From the NCBI RefSeq assembly GCF_001619955.1, contig NZ_LQQO01000034.1, positions 310,001-374,000 of the forward strand: DNA of 64,000 nucleotides, read 5' to 3'. The position numbers and the translations under genes were made by a program. This document shows, piece after piece, positions 1 to 7,944 of the stretch (its first letter is position 1; each line of letters opens with the position of its first letter). This stretch comes from Sphingomonas hankookensis. Lineage in GTDB: Bacteria; Pseudomonadota; Alphaproteobacteria; Sphingomonadales; Sphingomonadaceae. The notes under the pieces were generated by a model that saw only the letters and a list, made by a program, of their open reading frames with translations, had not been told where the DNA came from and ran no database searches.

Positions 1-17
1 GGCTGGACCTCCTGGAC

Positions 18-103
18 GACGTCACCCCAGCGGACGCTGGGGTCTCCTGCGGCTAGGCGCGGGCTTCATTACCGGGAGATCCCAGCCTTGGCTGGGATGA
101 CGT
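18..103. repeat. Paired extragenic palindrome (family A)
   Basis: Two facing hairpins, GTCACCCCAG...CTGGGGTC and GATCCCAG...CTGGGATGAC, about 20 bases apart, downstream of the RidA gene. The same two-hairpin unit recurs about a dozen times in the window, always between genes. It may end or protect transcripts; that is inference. Confidence 0.8.
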
Positions 104-114
104 ATCCGGCAGGA

Positions 115-579
115 TCAGGCGCGGATGGCGAGGATCGCGTCGATCTCCACGACGGCGCCGAGCGGCAGGACCGGCACGCCGACCGCGCTGCGGGCGTGGC
201 GGCCGGCATCGCCGAACAGCTCGACCATCAGTTCCGATGCGCCATTGGCGACCTTGGGCTGGTCGGTGAAACTGCCGGCCGAGTTGACGAACACGCCGAG
301 CTTCACGACGCGCTCGATCCGGTCGAGGCTGCCCAGTGCCTTTTCGGCCTGGGCGAGGATCATCAGCGCGCATTTCTGCGCGGCGCTGGTGGCATAGGCG
401 AGGTCGCGGTCCTCGCCGGCGCGGCCGGTCATCAGGTTGCCGTCCTCGAAGGGCAGCTGGCCCGACAGGTGGAGCAGGCCGCCGGCCTCTACCGCGGGGA
501 CATAGGCCGCGACGGGGGCGGCGGCGGCGGGGAGCGACAGGCCGCGTTCGGCCAGCTTTGCGGGGATATCATAAGCCAT
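115..579 (-). CDS. RidA family (YjgF/YER057c/UK114) protein
   Basis: 154-residue RidA-family protein. Family members hydrolyse reactive enamine/imine intermediates such as 2-aminoacrylate released by PLP enzymes; the substrate of this paralogue cannot be told from sequence. Visible features are GGLLHLSGQLP near residue 33, the conserved Arg130 of the ARSAVGV segment that binds the substrate carboxylate in the family, and the VEIDAI end. The open frame runs 45 codons further upstream, but the ATG at 579 starts the normal family N-terminus and follows AAGGAACGCTCC. It is last in a DUF3572-HAD-RidA gene row on the minus strand and ends next to a palindromic repeat. Confidence 0.93.
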   Translation of the reverse strand: MAYDIPAKLAERGLSLPAAAAPVAAYVPAVEAGGLLHLSGQLPFEDGNLMTGRAGEDRDLAYATSAAQKCALMILAQAEKALGSLDRIERVVKLGVFVNSAGSFTDQPKVANGASELMVELFGDAGRHARSAVGVPVLPLGAVVEIDAILAIRA

Positions 580-610
580 GGAGCGTTCCTTTCGTGGATA
601 GCGGATGGGG

Positions 611-1234
611 TCAAGCCTGCGCGGGCCGTCCCGTGGCGAAGCGGGCCTCGATCCATGCCTGCGCCTCGACCCAGTCGTCGATGCGGGCATGGGCGGCGGG
701 GGCGGGGGGCACATGGATGGCGAGGTCGGGTTCGGACACCATGTGCAGCCGGTACACCTGCGGCGCGGTGTCGGCTACCGACTGATGATGCACCGCCAGG
801 TCGTCGACGAACACCGCGACGCTGGGGTCGTATTCGGCCAGCAGCCGGGCGACCGGCGGCCCCTTGCCCCCCTGGTTGCATTCGACGCGGTGGACGATGC
901 CGTGCTCGGCCAGCTGGTCGATACGGTGGGTGCGGCAATGGTCCTGCAGGTTGGTCAGGACCACGATATCGGCCTGGGTCGCCAGCGCCGCCAGTGCCTC
1001 GCGGGCATGGGGGACGAGGGTCTGGCGCGCCATCTGGCCGGGAAAGAAGCCGTCGAGATAGCTCCACATCTCCGCGCGGTCGAGCACGGTGCCGTCGGCG
1101 CGGGTCATCGACGTCGCGAAATCGCCCCCGGCCATGTCGAACGCGATCGCATGTTCCTCGCCCAGCCAGGTCCCGAAATGGCGGACCATGTGCAGCAGGA
1201 CTTCGTCGCAATCGGTGATGAGCAGGGGTTTCAT
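611..1234 (-). CDS. HAD-superfamily hydrolase
   Basis: 207 residues. The N-terminal ITDCDEVL supplies the HAD motif I DxD (Asp8, Asp10; the first is the nucleophile in this superfamily). A Thr motif II lies in VVLTNLQ near residue 95, and VFVDDLAVH near residue 143 is the acidic motif IV. The central part resembles a helical cap. Substrate unknown; phosphatase activity is the superfamily expectation. It starts inside the last codons of the upstream DUF3572 gene (4-base overlap), so the two are probably translationally coupled, with the RidA gene 31 bases downstream. Confidence 0.85.
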   Translation of the reverse strand: MKPLLITDCDEVLLHMVRHFGTWLGEEHAIAFDMAGGDFATSMTRADGTVLDRAEMWSYLDGFFPGQMARQTLVPHAREALAALATQADIVVLTNLQDHCRTHRIDQLAEHGIVHRVECNQGGKGPPVARLLAEYDPSVAVFVDDLAVHHQSVADTAPQVYRLHMVSEPDLAIHVPPAPAAHARIDDWVEAQAWIEARFATGRPAQA

Positions 1235-1503
1235 GCGGTCTCCAGTTCGGCGCGCGCCCGGACCAGGGCGGTCGGGGGCACGGCCAGCGCCTCGGCACAG
1301 GCGATGAGGTCGGGTTCGTAACTTTCGAGATGGCTGAGCAGTTGCGCGAGGAAGCCGGGGTCGCCCGCCCGCGCGCGCAGCTCGGCAGGGTCGATGCCGG
1401 TCAGCGCGAGGAACCGGTCGCGCCGGCTATCGTCGCCGATCACCCACACCAGCGCGTTGAGGCCCAGGGTCGCCGCGTCTTCATTTGTTTCCGGCCTGCG
1501 CAT
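1231..1503 (-). CDS. DUF3572 family protein
   Basis: 90-residue small protein resembling the alphaproteobacterial DUF3572 family: LGLNALVWVIGDDSRRDRFL followed by LTGIDPAELR. It is predicted cytoplasmic and mostly helical, with no signal peptide or catalytic motif visible. It is the first gene of a row with the HAD hydrolase, which overlaps its stop by 4 bases. It diverges from the DivK-type regulator with only 36 bases between start codons, so the two promoters must overlap each other or the coding ends. Biochemical function is unknown. Confidence 0.8.
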   Translation of the reverse strand: MRRPETNEDAATLGLNALVWVIGDDSRRDRFLALTGIDPAELRARAGDPGFLAQLLSHLESYEPDLIACAEALAVPPTALVRARAELETA

Positions 1504-1539
1504 CGCCTAGACAGCCTTTCGAACTTCCAACGGGATGTG

Positions 1540-1980
1540 ATGCGCGTGGCAAAAAGGGTACTCGTTGTCGAGGACAACGAACTGAACCTGAAGCTGTTCT
1601 GCGACCTGTTGCGCGCGCATGGCTTCGAAACCGAACCGGTCCGCGACGGGCGCGAGGCGGTGGCGAAGGCACGGGCGTTCCTGCCGGACCTGATCATCAC
1701 CGACATCCAGTTGCCGCACATGACGGGGCTGGAGCTGATCCAGATGCTGAAGGCCGATGCGCGCTTACGCACCGTGCCGATCATGGCGGTCACCGCCTAT
1801 TCGGGGCGCGACGACGAGGACCGGGTGCGGACCGCGGGCGCGAACGCCTATGTGACCAAGCCGATTTCGGTGGTGCGCTTCGTGGGCGAAGTGCGGGCGT
1901 TGCTGCCGGTGGAGGAGGTTCGGCGGGTGGAGGGCGAGTCGGACAACGACACCCCGCCCTTACCGTCACCCCGGACTTGA
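1540..1980 (+). CDS. divK: DivK-type single-domain response regulator
   Basis: 146 residues, one receiver domain and no output domain. The acidic pocket is Glu11-Asp12, the phospho-acceptor Asp55 lies in ITDIQLP, the switch Thr is at 85 (VTAYS) and Lys107 is in VTKPIS. VEDNELNLKLF at the start and KPISVVRFV are close to Caulobacter DivK, which controls polarity and the cell cycle by modulating histidine kinases (known for the family). The start is the ATG at 1540; upstream in-frame codons lie in the divergent DUF3572 gene. The C-terminal tail is about 20 residues longer than usual and its last five codons and stop lie inside a palindromic repeat. Confidence 0.88.
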   Translation: MRVAKRVLVVEDNELNLKLFCDLLRAHGFETEPVRDGREAVAKARAFLPDLIITDIQLPHMTGLELIQMLKADARLRTVPIMAVTAYSGRDDEDRVRTAGANAYVTKPISVVRFVGEVRALLPVEEVRRVEGESDNDTPPLPSPRT

Positions 1981-2053
1981 TCCGGGGTCCCGCTTGTTAG
2001 CCGACCGTCGTAGAAGAAGAAGCGGGACCCCGGGTCAAGCCCGGGGTGACGGT
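1963..2053. repeat. Extragenic palindrome (family B)
   Basis: Unit of the form GTCACCCCGGACTTGATCC...GGACCCCGGGTCAAGCCC ending CGGGGTGACGG, with a GTAGAAGAAG core. Related copies occur at 33570-33633 and 42082-42175. The left end overlaps the divK stop codon; the right end abuts the yoaK-like stop. Confidence 0.8.
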
Positions 2054-2075
2054 GGGGTTAGGCCGGTGGCCGACC

Positions 2076-2732
2076 TCACTCCCAATCGACCCGCGCGACC
2101 AGCATGGTGAGGGCGGCGGCCAGTGCCGCGACGACCCAGAGCGCCGCCAGGCCCAGCCAGTTCCAGCCAACCCCGCCGATCGCCACCCCGGCAACGAAGC
2201 CGAGCCACAGCAGCAGGTCGCGGCGCGGGCCCGGTGCGGTACGGTCACCCATCAGGCGGCGGGCGAGGCGCTGGCCGATGCGGACCAGCGTGCCGGTCAT
2301 GTAGGTCAGCCCGACGCGGACCTCGCCATCGGGCGCGACGACGCCATTCTGCGCGCCCATCGCGGCGGCGAGCAGCAGCATGGCGAGGGTCAGCGGCGCA
2401 AAGGTTGCGAGGGCCGCGCCCAGCGCCAGCAGGATGGTGACGAGCCCCATCACCGCCTCCGCCCGACGCGCAGGCCCCAGCCGCTCGCTCGCCGCCGCGC
2501 CGGCGATGGTGCCGAACATCGCGCCGGCGACGAACGACAGCACCAGCGCGGCAGCGGTCGCGGCGGCGCCGTTCCAGCCATGGGCGAGGCCGACGCCGAA
2601 GCGGGTCGAGTTGCCCGACATGAACGAGGCGAAGAAGCCGCCGAGGCCGCTGAAAGCCAGCGCATCGACAATGCCGGCCAGCGCGGCGAGCAGCATGGTG
2701 ACGAGGGTGGCGGCGGGGGTCAGACGACGCAT
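2076..2732 (-). CDS. YoaK family (DUF1275) membrane protein
   Basis: 218 residues, six likely membrane segments, inner membrane. The family signature at the N-terminus is visible: AGIVDALAFSGLGGFFASFMSGNSTRFGVG, with the conserved FMSGN. A GAQNG motif and the LTYMTGTLV segment near residue 145 also match DUF1275. Function is unknown; a transporter role is often assumed. The ATG at 2732 is chosen because the frame upstream codes an Arg/Pro-rich stretch with no family similarity. It diverges from the TRIC-like gene at 2917. Confidence 0.85.
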   Translation of the reverse strand: MRRLTPAATLVTMLLAALAGIVDALAFSGLGGFFASFMSGNSTRFGVGLAHGWNGAAATAAALVLSFVAGAMFGTIAGAAASERLGPARRAEAVMGLVTILLALGAALATFAPLTLAMLLLAAAMGAQNGVVAPDGEVRVGLTYMTGTLVRIGQRLARRLMGDRTAPGPRRDLLLWLGFVAGVAIGGVGWNWLGLAALWVVAALAAALTMLVARVDWE

Positions 2733-2916
2733 GATGCTCCTATTGCCCGATCGGCGGGGGGCGGGGCAATGCCCCCGTCGCCCGATCCGCCGGCGTGGAC
2801 GCGGCGCCGGCCGCTCCGACACCCGCACCCGATCCTTTCCGGGTGGGAATGGGGGCGGCCACCGCCTCGACCCGGCATCACTGGATCAGACCCTGCAGGT
2901 ACGATAGCGAGGCGGG

Positions 2917-3546
2917 ATGGTTCCCTCTCCGCAGGCGCTGGGGCAGATGCTCGGCGCGCTCGACATGATCGGCATCGCGGTGTTCGCCGCGTCGGGCGCG
3001 CTGGCGGCGACGCGCGCGGCGCAGACCTTCGTCACCGCCGCCTTCTTTGCGCTCATCACCGGGGTCGGCGGGGGGACGGTGCGCGACCTGCTGATCGGCG
3101 CGCCGGTATTCTGGGTGCACGGGTCGCCGGTCGCGGCGATCTGTGTCGGGATGGCGCTGCTGGTGTGGTTCACCCCCGAACATTGGTGGCACGACAAGGC
3201 GCTCGACTGGCTCGATGCCGCGGGCCTCGCGGCCTATGGTGTGTTCGGCGCGGCCAAGGCGCTGAGCTATGGCGTGCCGCCCCTGCAGGCGGGGATGATG
3301 GGCGTGCTGACCGCGTGCGTCGGCGGCATATTGCGCGACGTTCTGGCGGGCGTGCCGTCGATCCTGATGCGGCCGGAGCTGTATGTGACGGCGGCGGCGC
3401 TGGCGGCGGGGCTGCATGTCGTGCTGGTGGGCTGCGGGCTGCCGCCGTTCGTCGCGGCGCTGCCGGCGGCGGCGGCGGGGTTCGCGTTGCGCGGGGCGGC
3501 GATCCGGTTCCGGATCGCGCTGCCGGCGTATCGGGGGAAACGGTAG
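2917..3546 (+). CDS. TRIC-type channel family (UPF0126/YicG) protein
   Basis: 209-residue inner-membrane protein made of two similar halves. Each half carries the family glycine motif: GVGGGTVRDLLIG near residue 50 and CVGGILRDVLAGVPSIL near residue 137, followed by hydrophobic helices. Bacterial members of this fold form homotrimeric cation (K+) channels (known for the family); the physiological role here is unproven. The 184-base gap to the divergent YoaK-like gene holds GC-rich sequence and presumably both promoters. Two repeat units follow the stop. Confidence 0.85.
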   Translation: MVPSPQALGQMLGALDMIGIAVFAASGALAATRAAQTFVTAAFFALITGVGGGTVRDLLIGAPVFWVHGSPVAAICVGMALLVWFTPEHWWHDKALDWLDAAGLAAYGVFGAAKALSYGVPPLQAGMMGVLTACVGGILRDVLAGVPSILMRPELYVTAAALAAGLHVVLVGCGLPPFVAALPAAAAGFALRGAAIRFRIALPAYRGKR

Positions 3547-3571
3547 GGTTGCCCGGCCCATCCTGCCCCCG

Positions 3572-3684
3572 CCGTTCGTCCTGAGTAGCCGCTGAGCTTG
3601 TCGAAGCGGCGTATCGAAGGACTGGCCCCAAGTGCTTCGATACGGGCCTTCGACAAGCTCAGTCCCTACTCAGCACGAACGGTT
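3572..3684. repeat. Extragenic palindrome (family C)
   Basis: Long inverted repeat beginning CCGTTCGTCCTGAGTAG and ending CTACTCAGCACGAACGG, with TTCGACAAGCTCAG and its complement inside. A second copy is at 31620-31724. It lies after the TRIC-like gene. Confidence 0.85.
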
Positions 3685-3732
3685 GGGGTGTGAAGCCATG
3701 CCGATAGGATACTCTCCGGCCCTGACCTCTTA

Positions 3733-3916
3733 CCCGTTTGCTTCGAGCGTAGGTTCGAGCCTGTCGAGAACCGTAGTCGAGAAGGGGGTTGCCCCAAGAG
3801 AGGCGTTCTCGACGAGGGTTGGGTCGGATTGTCCCCCGGACAATCCTGAACCATGCGGGGCATGGTTCACCCAACCCTCTTCTCGACAAGCTCGAAGCTG
3901 CTCGAACCGAACGGGG
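3733..3916. repeat. Extragenic palindrome (family D)
   Basis: Inverted repeat running from CCGTTTGCTTCGAGC to GCTCGAACCGAACGGGG, containing several TTCTCGAC / GTCGAGAA segments. Related copies lie at 36727-36850 and 42243-42363. Together with the preceding family C unit it fills the 385-base gap between two convergent genes; no coding sequence is seen in the gap. Confidence 0.85.
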
Positions 3917-3931
3917 AGGTAGGAGGCGGGG

Positions 3932-4495
3932 TCAGCCCCGCACCACCCCCGTCTCACTGAACGGCTTGGGCTCCCTTGGCGGCACCGCGCTGTCGTTCAG
4001 CTGGCATTGCCAGAAGCCGACATCGATCCAGCGCCCCTGCTTGAAGCCGATCTCGCGATACACCCCGGCGCGGCGGAAGCCGACCGCTTCGTGCAGCGTG
4101 ATCGAGGCGTCGTTGGGCAGCGACAGCACGCCGATCGCCTGGGTAAAGCCCTGCGCCCTGAGCGTGTCGACCAGCGCTTCGTAGAGCAGCCGCCCTGTCC
4201 CCTTCTGTTGCGCGCCGCCGGCCATGTAGATCGAGGTTTCGACGACATAGCGGTACGCCGGGCGGTCGCGGAAGCGGGTGGCATAGGCATAGCCGAGCAC
4301 CGCGTCGCCATCCGCCTCCCCCGTCGTCGCGACCATCCAGGGGTAGAAGCCATCGCTGGCCGCCATCCGGTGGCGGATCGCGCGGGCGTCGGGGGCCTCG
4401 GTCTCGAACGAGACGGTGCCGCCCAGCACATAGGGGGCATAGATCGCGGCGATGGCGGCGGCGTCCTCGCTGCGGGCGGGGCGGATCGCGATCAT
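3932..4495 (-). CDS. GNAT acetyltransferase, phosphinothricin acetyltransferase-like
   Basis: 187-residue GNAT protein. The order IRPARSEDAAAIAAIYAPYV, VSFETEAPDARAI, YVVETSIYMAGGAQQKGTGRLLY (acetyl-CoA loop, a Q/R-x-x-G-x-G-type turn near residue 100) and GFRRAGVYREIGFKQGRW is characteristic of the PAT/Bar-like subfamily, which N-acetylates phosphinothricin or methionine sulfoximine-like amino acids. The true substrate is unknown. It starts inside the sppA stop (ATGA), so it is translationally coupled to sppA. It could serve as a general amino-acid analogue detoxifier. Confidence 0.87.
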   Translation of the reverse strand: MIAIRPARSEDAAAIAAIYAPYVLGGTVSFETEAPDARAIRHRMAASDGFYPWMVATTGEADGDAVLGYAYATRFRDRPAYRYVVETSIYMAGGAQQKGTGRLLYEALVDTLRAQGFTQAIGVLSLPNDASITLHEAVGFRRAGVYREIGFKQGRWIDVGFWQCQLNDSAVPPREPKPFSETGVVRG

Positions 4496-6375
4496 GCGAA
4501 CCACCGCGCGACGATCAGGTCGAACAGCGAGGCATCCTCCGCCGATGCCCGGACCGGCCCCAGCCCGCCGCATTCGAGGCAGCGCGCCTGCACCCCCGCC
4601 GGCGCGGTCAGCATCCGCCGCGCGTCGCCCAGCGCCTGCGCCAGGACGCTGCGCTGTTCGATCGCGACGCGGCCGAGCAGGTCGGTCGCCGCCTGGTCCG
4701 GCGCGTCGCCGCGCTGACGGTCGGCAAAGCCCTTCAGCGCCTTTTCCAGCGGCGAGGGTTCCTTTTCGAGATAGACGGTCTGCACCTTGGCCGGATCGAG
4801 CCCGGCGCGGCGGGCGGCTTCGCCGACGGCATCGGTCAGGTTGCCGAACCGGTCGACCAGCTTCAGCTGACGCGCGGTGCCACCGTCCCACACCCGGCCC
4901 TGCCCGATCTGATCGACGCGTGCCTGGGGCAGCCCGCGCGACTGGGCGACCATCCCGGTGAAGCGGGCATAGATATGCTCGACCCCGCTCTGCATGATCG
5001 TGTCGAACGCCGGATTGGTGCCGCGCAGCACGTCGGGCTGGCCGCTCAAGGGCGTAGTGCCGACGCCGTCGGCGGTGACGCCGATCTTGGACAGCGTGTT
5101 CTCGAAGGTGGGGATGACGCCGAACACGCCGATCGACCCGGTGATGGTGTTGGGTTCGGCGAAGATCACGTCGCCCGGGGTCGACACCCAATAGCCGCCC
5201 GACGCGGCGAGGCCACCCATCGACACCACGACCGGCAACTTCGCCGCCTTGGCCTGCAGGATCGCCTGGCGGATGCGTTCGGAGGCCAGCACCGAGCCGC
5301 CCGGCGAATCGACGCGGACGACCAGCGCCTTGAGGTTCTTGGTAGCGAGGCCGTCGAGCAGCAGCTTGGCGATGGTGTCGCCGCCCGCCGTGCCGGGCTT
5401 CGCCTCGCCATCGACGATCGTGCCGGCGACGGTGATGACGCCGATCGCATCGCCCGAGGTCGGCGCGGGGTTCGCCGCCAGCCAGCTGGCATATTTGATC
5501 GTGCGGAAGCTGCCCGCCGCCTTGCCCTTGTCCTCGCCCGCCAGTTCGGCGACGCGCTTGCCGAAGGCGAGACGGTCGCCCAGCTTGTCGACGATGCCGC
5601 CGCGCAGATTGGCCTGGGCGATGTCGCCGCCCGCCGCCTGGATCACCGCATCGGGGCGGGTGAGGAAGGCGTCGAGCTGCGCCTTGGGCCGGGCCTTCTG
5701 CACCGCCGCGCGCCACTGGTCGAAGATCGCGCCGTACAGCGCCTGGTTGGCGGCGCGGGCCGGTTCGGACTGGTCGGCGCGGGTGAAGGGTTCGACCGCC
5801 GACTTGAACTGGCCGACGCGATATACATGGGCGTTGACGCCCAGCTTGTCGATCAGCCCCTTGTAATAGAGCTGCGCCCCGCCGGGACCGCGAAACATCG
5901 TGCCGCCGAACGGATTTTCCCACACTTCGCTGGCGTTCGACGCGATGCGATAGGCACCGTCGGTGTAGAGCGTGGCATAGGCCAGCACCGGCTTGTTGCT
6001 CGCGCGGACGCGGGCAACGGCATCGCCGACCTCGGCCAGTGCCGCCGGATAGCCGCCGGTGAACCTGTCCATGTCGAGCACGACCGCCTTGACCCGCGAA
6101 TCGGTGCGCGCGGCGTCGAGCGCGCGGACCACGTCGCGCAGGCGCAGCTCCTGCGCTGCCGGCTGGCCGCTCAGCAGCGCGACCGGATCGGCCTCCGCCG
6201 GCTGCTCGACGATCGACCCGGCGAGGTCGAGGACCAGCGCGCCGTCGGTGATGCGGGTATTGGGCTTGGCCGACAGGGCCGCGAACAGGGCGCCGAAGAA
6301 CAACAGCATCAGGATCAGCACGAGGCCGTCCTTGATCCCGACCAGCAGCTTCCACGCACCCCGGACCAGTTTCAC
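4492..6375 (-). CDS. sppA: Signal peptide peptidase SppA, 67 kDa type
   Basis: 627 residues, the long tandem-domain form. An uncleaved N-terminal membrane anchor spans about residues 13-35. The catalytic dyad is split across two ClpP-like domains: Lys191 in VGQFKSAVEPF is the general base and Ser392 in MGGLAASGGYW the nucleophile, matching Lys209/Ser409 of the E. coli enzyme by motif. The second domain also has VRVDSPGGSV. The enzyme digests signal peptides left in the inner membrane after export. A GNAT gene overlaps its stop by 4 bases. Confidence 0.95.
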   Translation of the reverse strand: MKLVRGAWKLLVGIKDGLVLILMLLFFGALFAALSAKPNTRITDGALVLDLAGSIVEQPAEADPVALLSGQPAAQELRLRDVVRALDAARTDSRVKAVVLDMDRFTGGYPAALAEVGDAVARVRASNKPVLAYATLYTDGAYRIASNASEVWENPFGGTMFRGPGGAQLYYKGLIDKLGVNAHVYRVGQFKSAVEPFTRADQSEPARAANQALYGAIFDQWRAAVQKARPKAQLDAFLTRPDAVIQAAGGDIAQANLRGGIVDKLGDRLAFGKRVAELAGEDKGKAAGSFRTIKYASWLAANPAPTSGDAIGVITVAGTIVDGEAKPGTAGGDTIAKLLLDGLATKNLKALVVRVDSPGGSVLASERIRQAILQAKAAKLPVVVSMGGLAASGGYWVSTPGDVIFAEPNTITGSIGVFGVIPTFENTLSKIGVTADGVGTTPLSGQPDVLRGTNPAFDTIMQSGVEHIYARFTGMVAQSRGLPQARVDQIGQGRVWDGGTARQLKLVDRFGNLTDAVGEAARRAGLDPAKVQTVYLEKEPSPLEKALKGFADRQRGDAPDQAATDLLGRVAIEQRSVLAQALGDARRMLTAPAGVQARCLECGGLGPVRASAEDASLFDLIVARWFA

Positions 6376-6480
6376 GGCAATTCCTTCTTTATCGTCTAGC
6401 GATAAATAGCGGACGGATACGGGGAGTAAAGCGGAGTCCGCATCATCGGGCCGACTGCGCTATGAACGCTCTCCAACAAG

Positions 6481-6509
6481 CGTCATCCCGGCGCAGGCCG
6501 GGATGACGT
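6481..6509. repeat. Single extragenic palindrome after dnaN (family A half-unit)
   Basis: Perfect short hairpin CGTCATCCCGGC...GCCGGGATGACG just after the dnaN stop. Only one of the usual two hairpins is present. It may act as the 3' end of the dnaN transcript, but no U-run follows. Confidence 0.7.
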
Positions 6510-6531
6510 ATTTGTCCGTAGCCCCGCTGCG

Positions 6532-7644
6532 TCAGACGCGCATCGGCATCAGCACATAGAGCGCGGGCGAGGCGTCGCTTTCGCGGATCAGCGTCGGCGC
6601 GGCGGCGTCCGACAGGTGCACCTCGCACAGGTCGCTGTCGATCTGCCCCAGAATGTCGAGCAGATAGCGGCTGTTGAAGCCGATTTCGAAGGGCAGCGCG
6701 GTATATTCGCCGGGCACTTCCTCCGCCGCCGCGCCGTTTTCGGGGCTGGTGACCGACAGGGTGATCTTGTCGCGGTCGAGCGCCATCTTGACCGCGCGGG
6801 TCTTTTCGGTGGCGATGGTCGACACGCGATCGACACCTGCCATGAAGCTCTTCGGGTCGAGCTTCAGCAGCTTGTCATTGGCGGTCGGGATGACGCGCGA
6901 ATAATCCGGGAAGGTGCCGTCGATCAGCTTGCTGGTCAGGATCGCCTGTCCCAGGTCGAAGCGGATCTTGCTGCCCGACAGCGACACGCCGACCGAGCCA
7001 TCGACTTCGTCCAGCAGCTTGCGCAGTTCGGCGACGCATTTGCGCGGCACGATGACGTCGGGCATCTTGTCGGCGCCCTCGGGCCGTTCGACGGTCATGC
7101 GCGCGAGGCGGTGGCCGTCGGTCGCGGCGGCCTTCAGCACCGGCTTTCCGTTGTCGTCGGCGACGTGCAGGAAGATGCCGTTGAGATAATAGCGCGTCTC
7201 CTCGGTCGAGATCGCGAAGCGGGTCTTGTCGATGATCGCCTTCAGCGTGGTCGCGGGCAGTTCGAATTGGGTCGGCAGTTCGCCCTCGGCAATGACCGGG
7301 AAATCGTCGCGCGGCAGCGTCGACAGGTTGAAGCGCGCGCGCCCGGCGACGATGGTCAGCCGCCCTTCGGCGGCGGTCAGCTGGACCTGCGCGCCGTCGG
7401 GCAGCTTGCGCGCGATGTCGAACAGGGTGTGGGCCGACACGGTGATCGCGCCGGGCTGGTCGATCGCCGCGGCGATGGTTTCGTCGATCTGCAGGTCGAG
7501 GTCGGTCGCCATCAGGCGGATGCTCGATTCGCCCGCCTCGATCAGGACGTTCGACAGGATCGGGATGGTATTGCGCCGCTCGACCACCGACTGGACGTGG
7601 CTGAGGCCCTTCAACAGGGTCGCGCGTTCGATCGTCGCCTTCAT
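6532..7644 (-). CDS. dnaN: DNA polymerase III sliding clamp (beta subunit)
   Basis: 370 residues, the normal length for the clamp. It begins MKATIERATLLKGLSHVQSVVERRNTIPILSNV, the conserved first clamp domain, contains the TDGHRLA segment near residue 175, and ends LMPMRV, the usual C-terminal partner-binding edge. It forms a homodimeric ring that tethers polymerases and repair proteins to DNA. No dnaA, recF, gyrB or origin-like DnaA-box cluster is visible next to it, so it is not beside a recognisable oriC here. Confidence 0.96.
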   Translation of the reverse strand: MKATIERATLLKGLSHVQSVVERRNTIPILSNVLIEAGESSIRLMATDLDLQIDETIAAAIDQPGAITVSAHTLFDIARKLPDGAQVQLTAAEGRLTIVAGRARFNLSTLPRDDFPVIAEGELPTQFELPATTLKAIIDKTRFAISTEETRYYLNGIFLHVADDNGKPVLKAAATDGHRLARMTVERPEGADKMPDVIVPRKCVAELRKLLDEVDGSVGVSLSGSKIRFDLGQAILTSKLIDGTFPDYSRVIPTANDKLLKLDPKSFMAGVDRVSTIATEKTRAVKMALDRDKITLSVTSPENGAAAEEVPGEYTALPFEIGFNSRYLLDILGQIDSDLCEVHLSDAAAPTLIRESDASPALYVLMPMRV

Positions 7645-7729
7645 GATGTTCCCCCGCGCGGATGCGCTCGCACTTGGGCCGGCGGATTCGGTGCCGACCC
7701 CATAGAAAACCGAGCAGTGTGTCTAGCGC

Positions 7730-7759
7730 AAAGAAGGGCCGGAGCAAACTGCTCCGACC
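7730..7759 (-). terminator. Candidate terminator of the outer-membrane protein gene
   Basis: On the minus strand a 10-base-pair stem (GGTCGGAGCA / TGCTCCGGCC, 3-base loop, one G-U pair) is followed by CTTCTTT. It lies between the barrel protein gene and dnaN and would end transcription coming from the former. The U-run is weak. Confidence 0.45.
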
Positions 7760-7824
7760 CTCCTCGCGCAACTTGGTTACTGAGAAGTAAACAGGTGCGT
7801 TTGATCGCTCTCTCGCGCGACTTG

Positions 7825-7905
7825 CGGTGCCGGCCCGCTCCCCCACCCGGCCACCCATTCAGGATGCTGTCGTGGGTGGCCGGGTGGGGGAGCGGGCCGG
7901 CACCG
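7825..7905. repeat. Large perfect hairpin (family E)
   Basis: A perfect 33-base-pair inverted repeat (7825-7857 with 7873-7905) around a 15-base loop. The arm begins CGGTGCCGGCCCGCTCC. A second copy is at 50959-51036 with a compensatory base change. It lies between the barrel protein gene and dnaN on the minus strand. Confidence 0.9.
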
Positions 7906-7944
7906 CCTGCGGGAACGCGCCCTTAGGCGCGTTCCCGCCAAGCA

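Noticed and set aside
3932..6355. 807-codon minus-strand frame joining the acetyltransferase to sequence over sppA
   Set aside because: Only its last 187 codons resemble a protein family; the rest is an out-of-frame reading of sppA, so it is not a fusion.
4975..6399. 474-codon plus-strand open frame opposite sppA
   Set aside because: Antisense shadow of sppA, with His/Asp/Arg-rich composition typical of such frames.
6532..7644. Replication origin next to dnaN
   Set aside because: No dnaA, no cluster of DnaA boxes and no AT-rich unwinding region were seen around dnaN.
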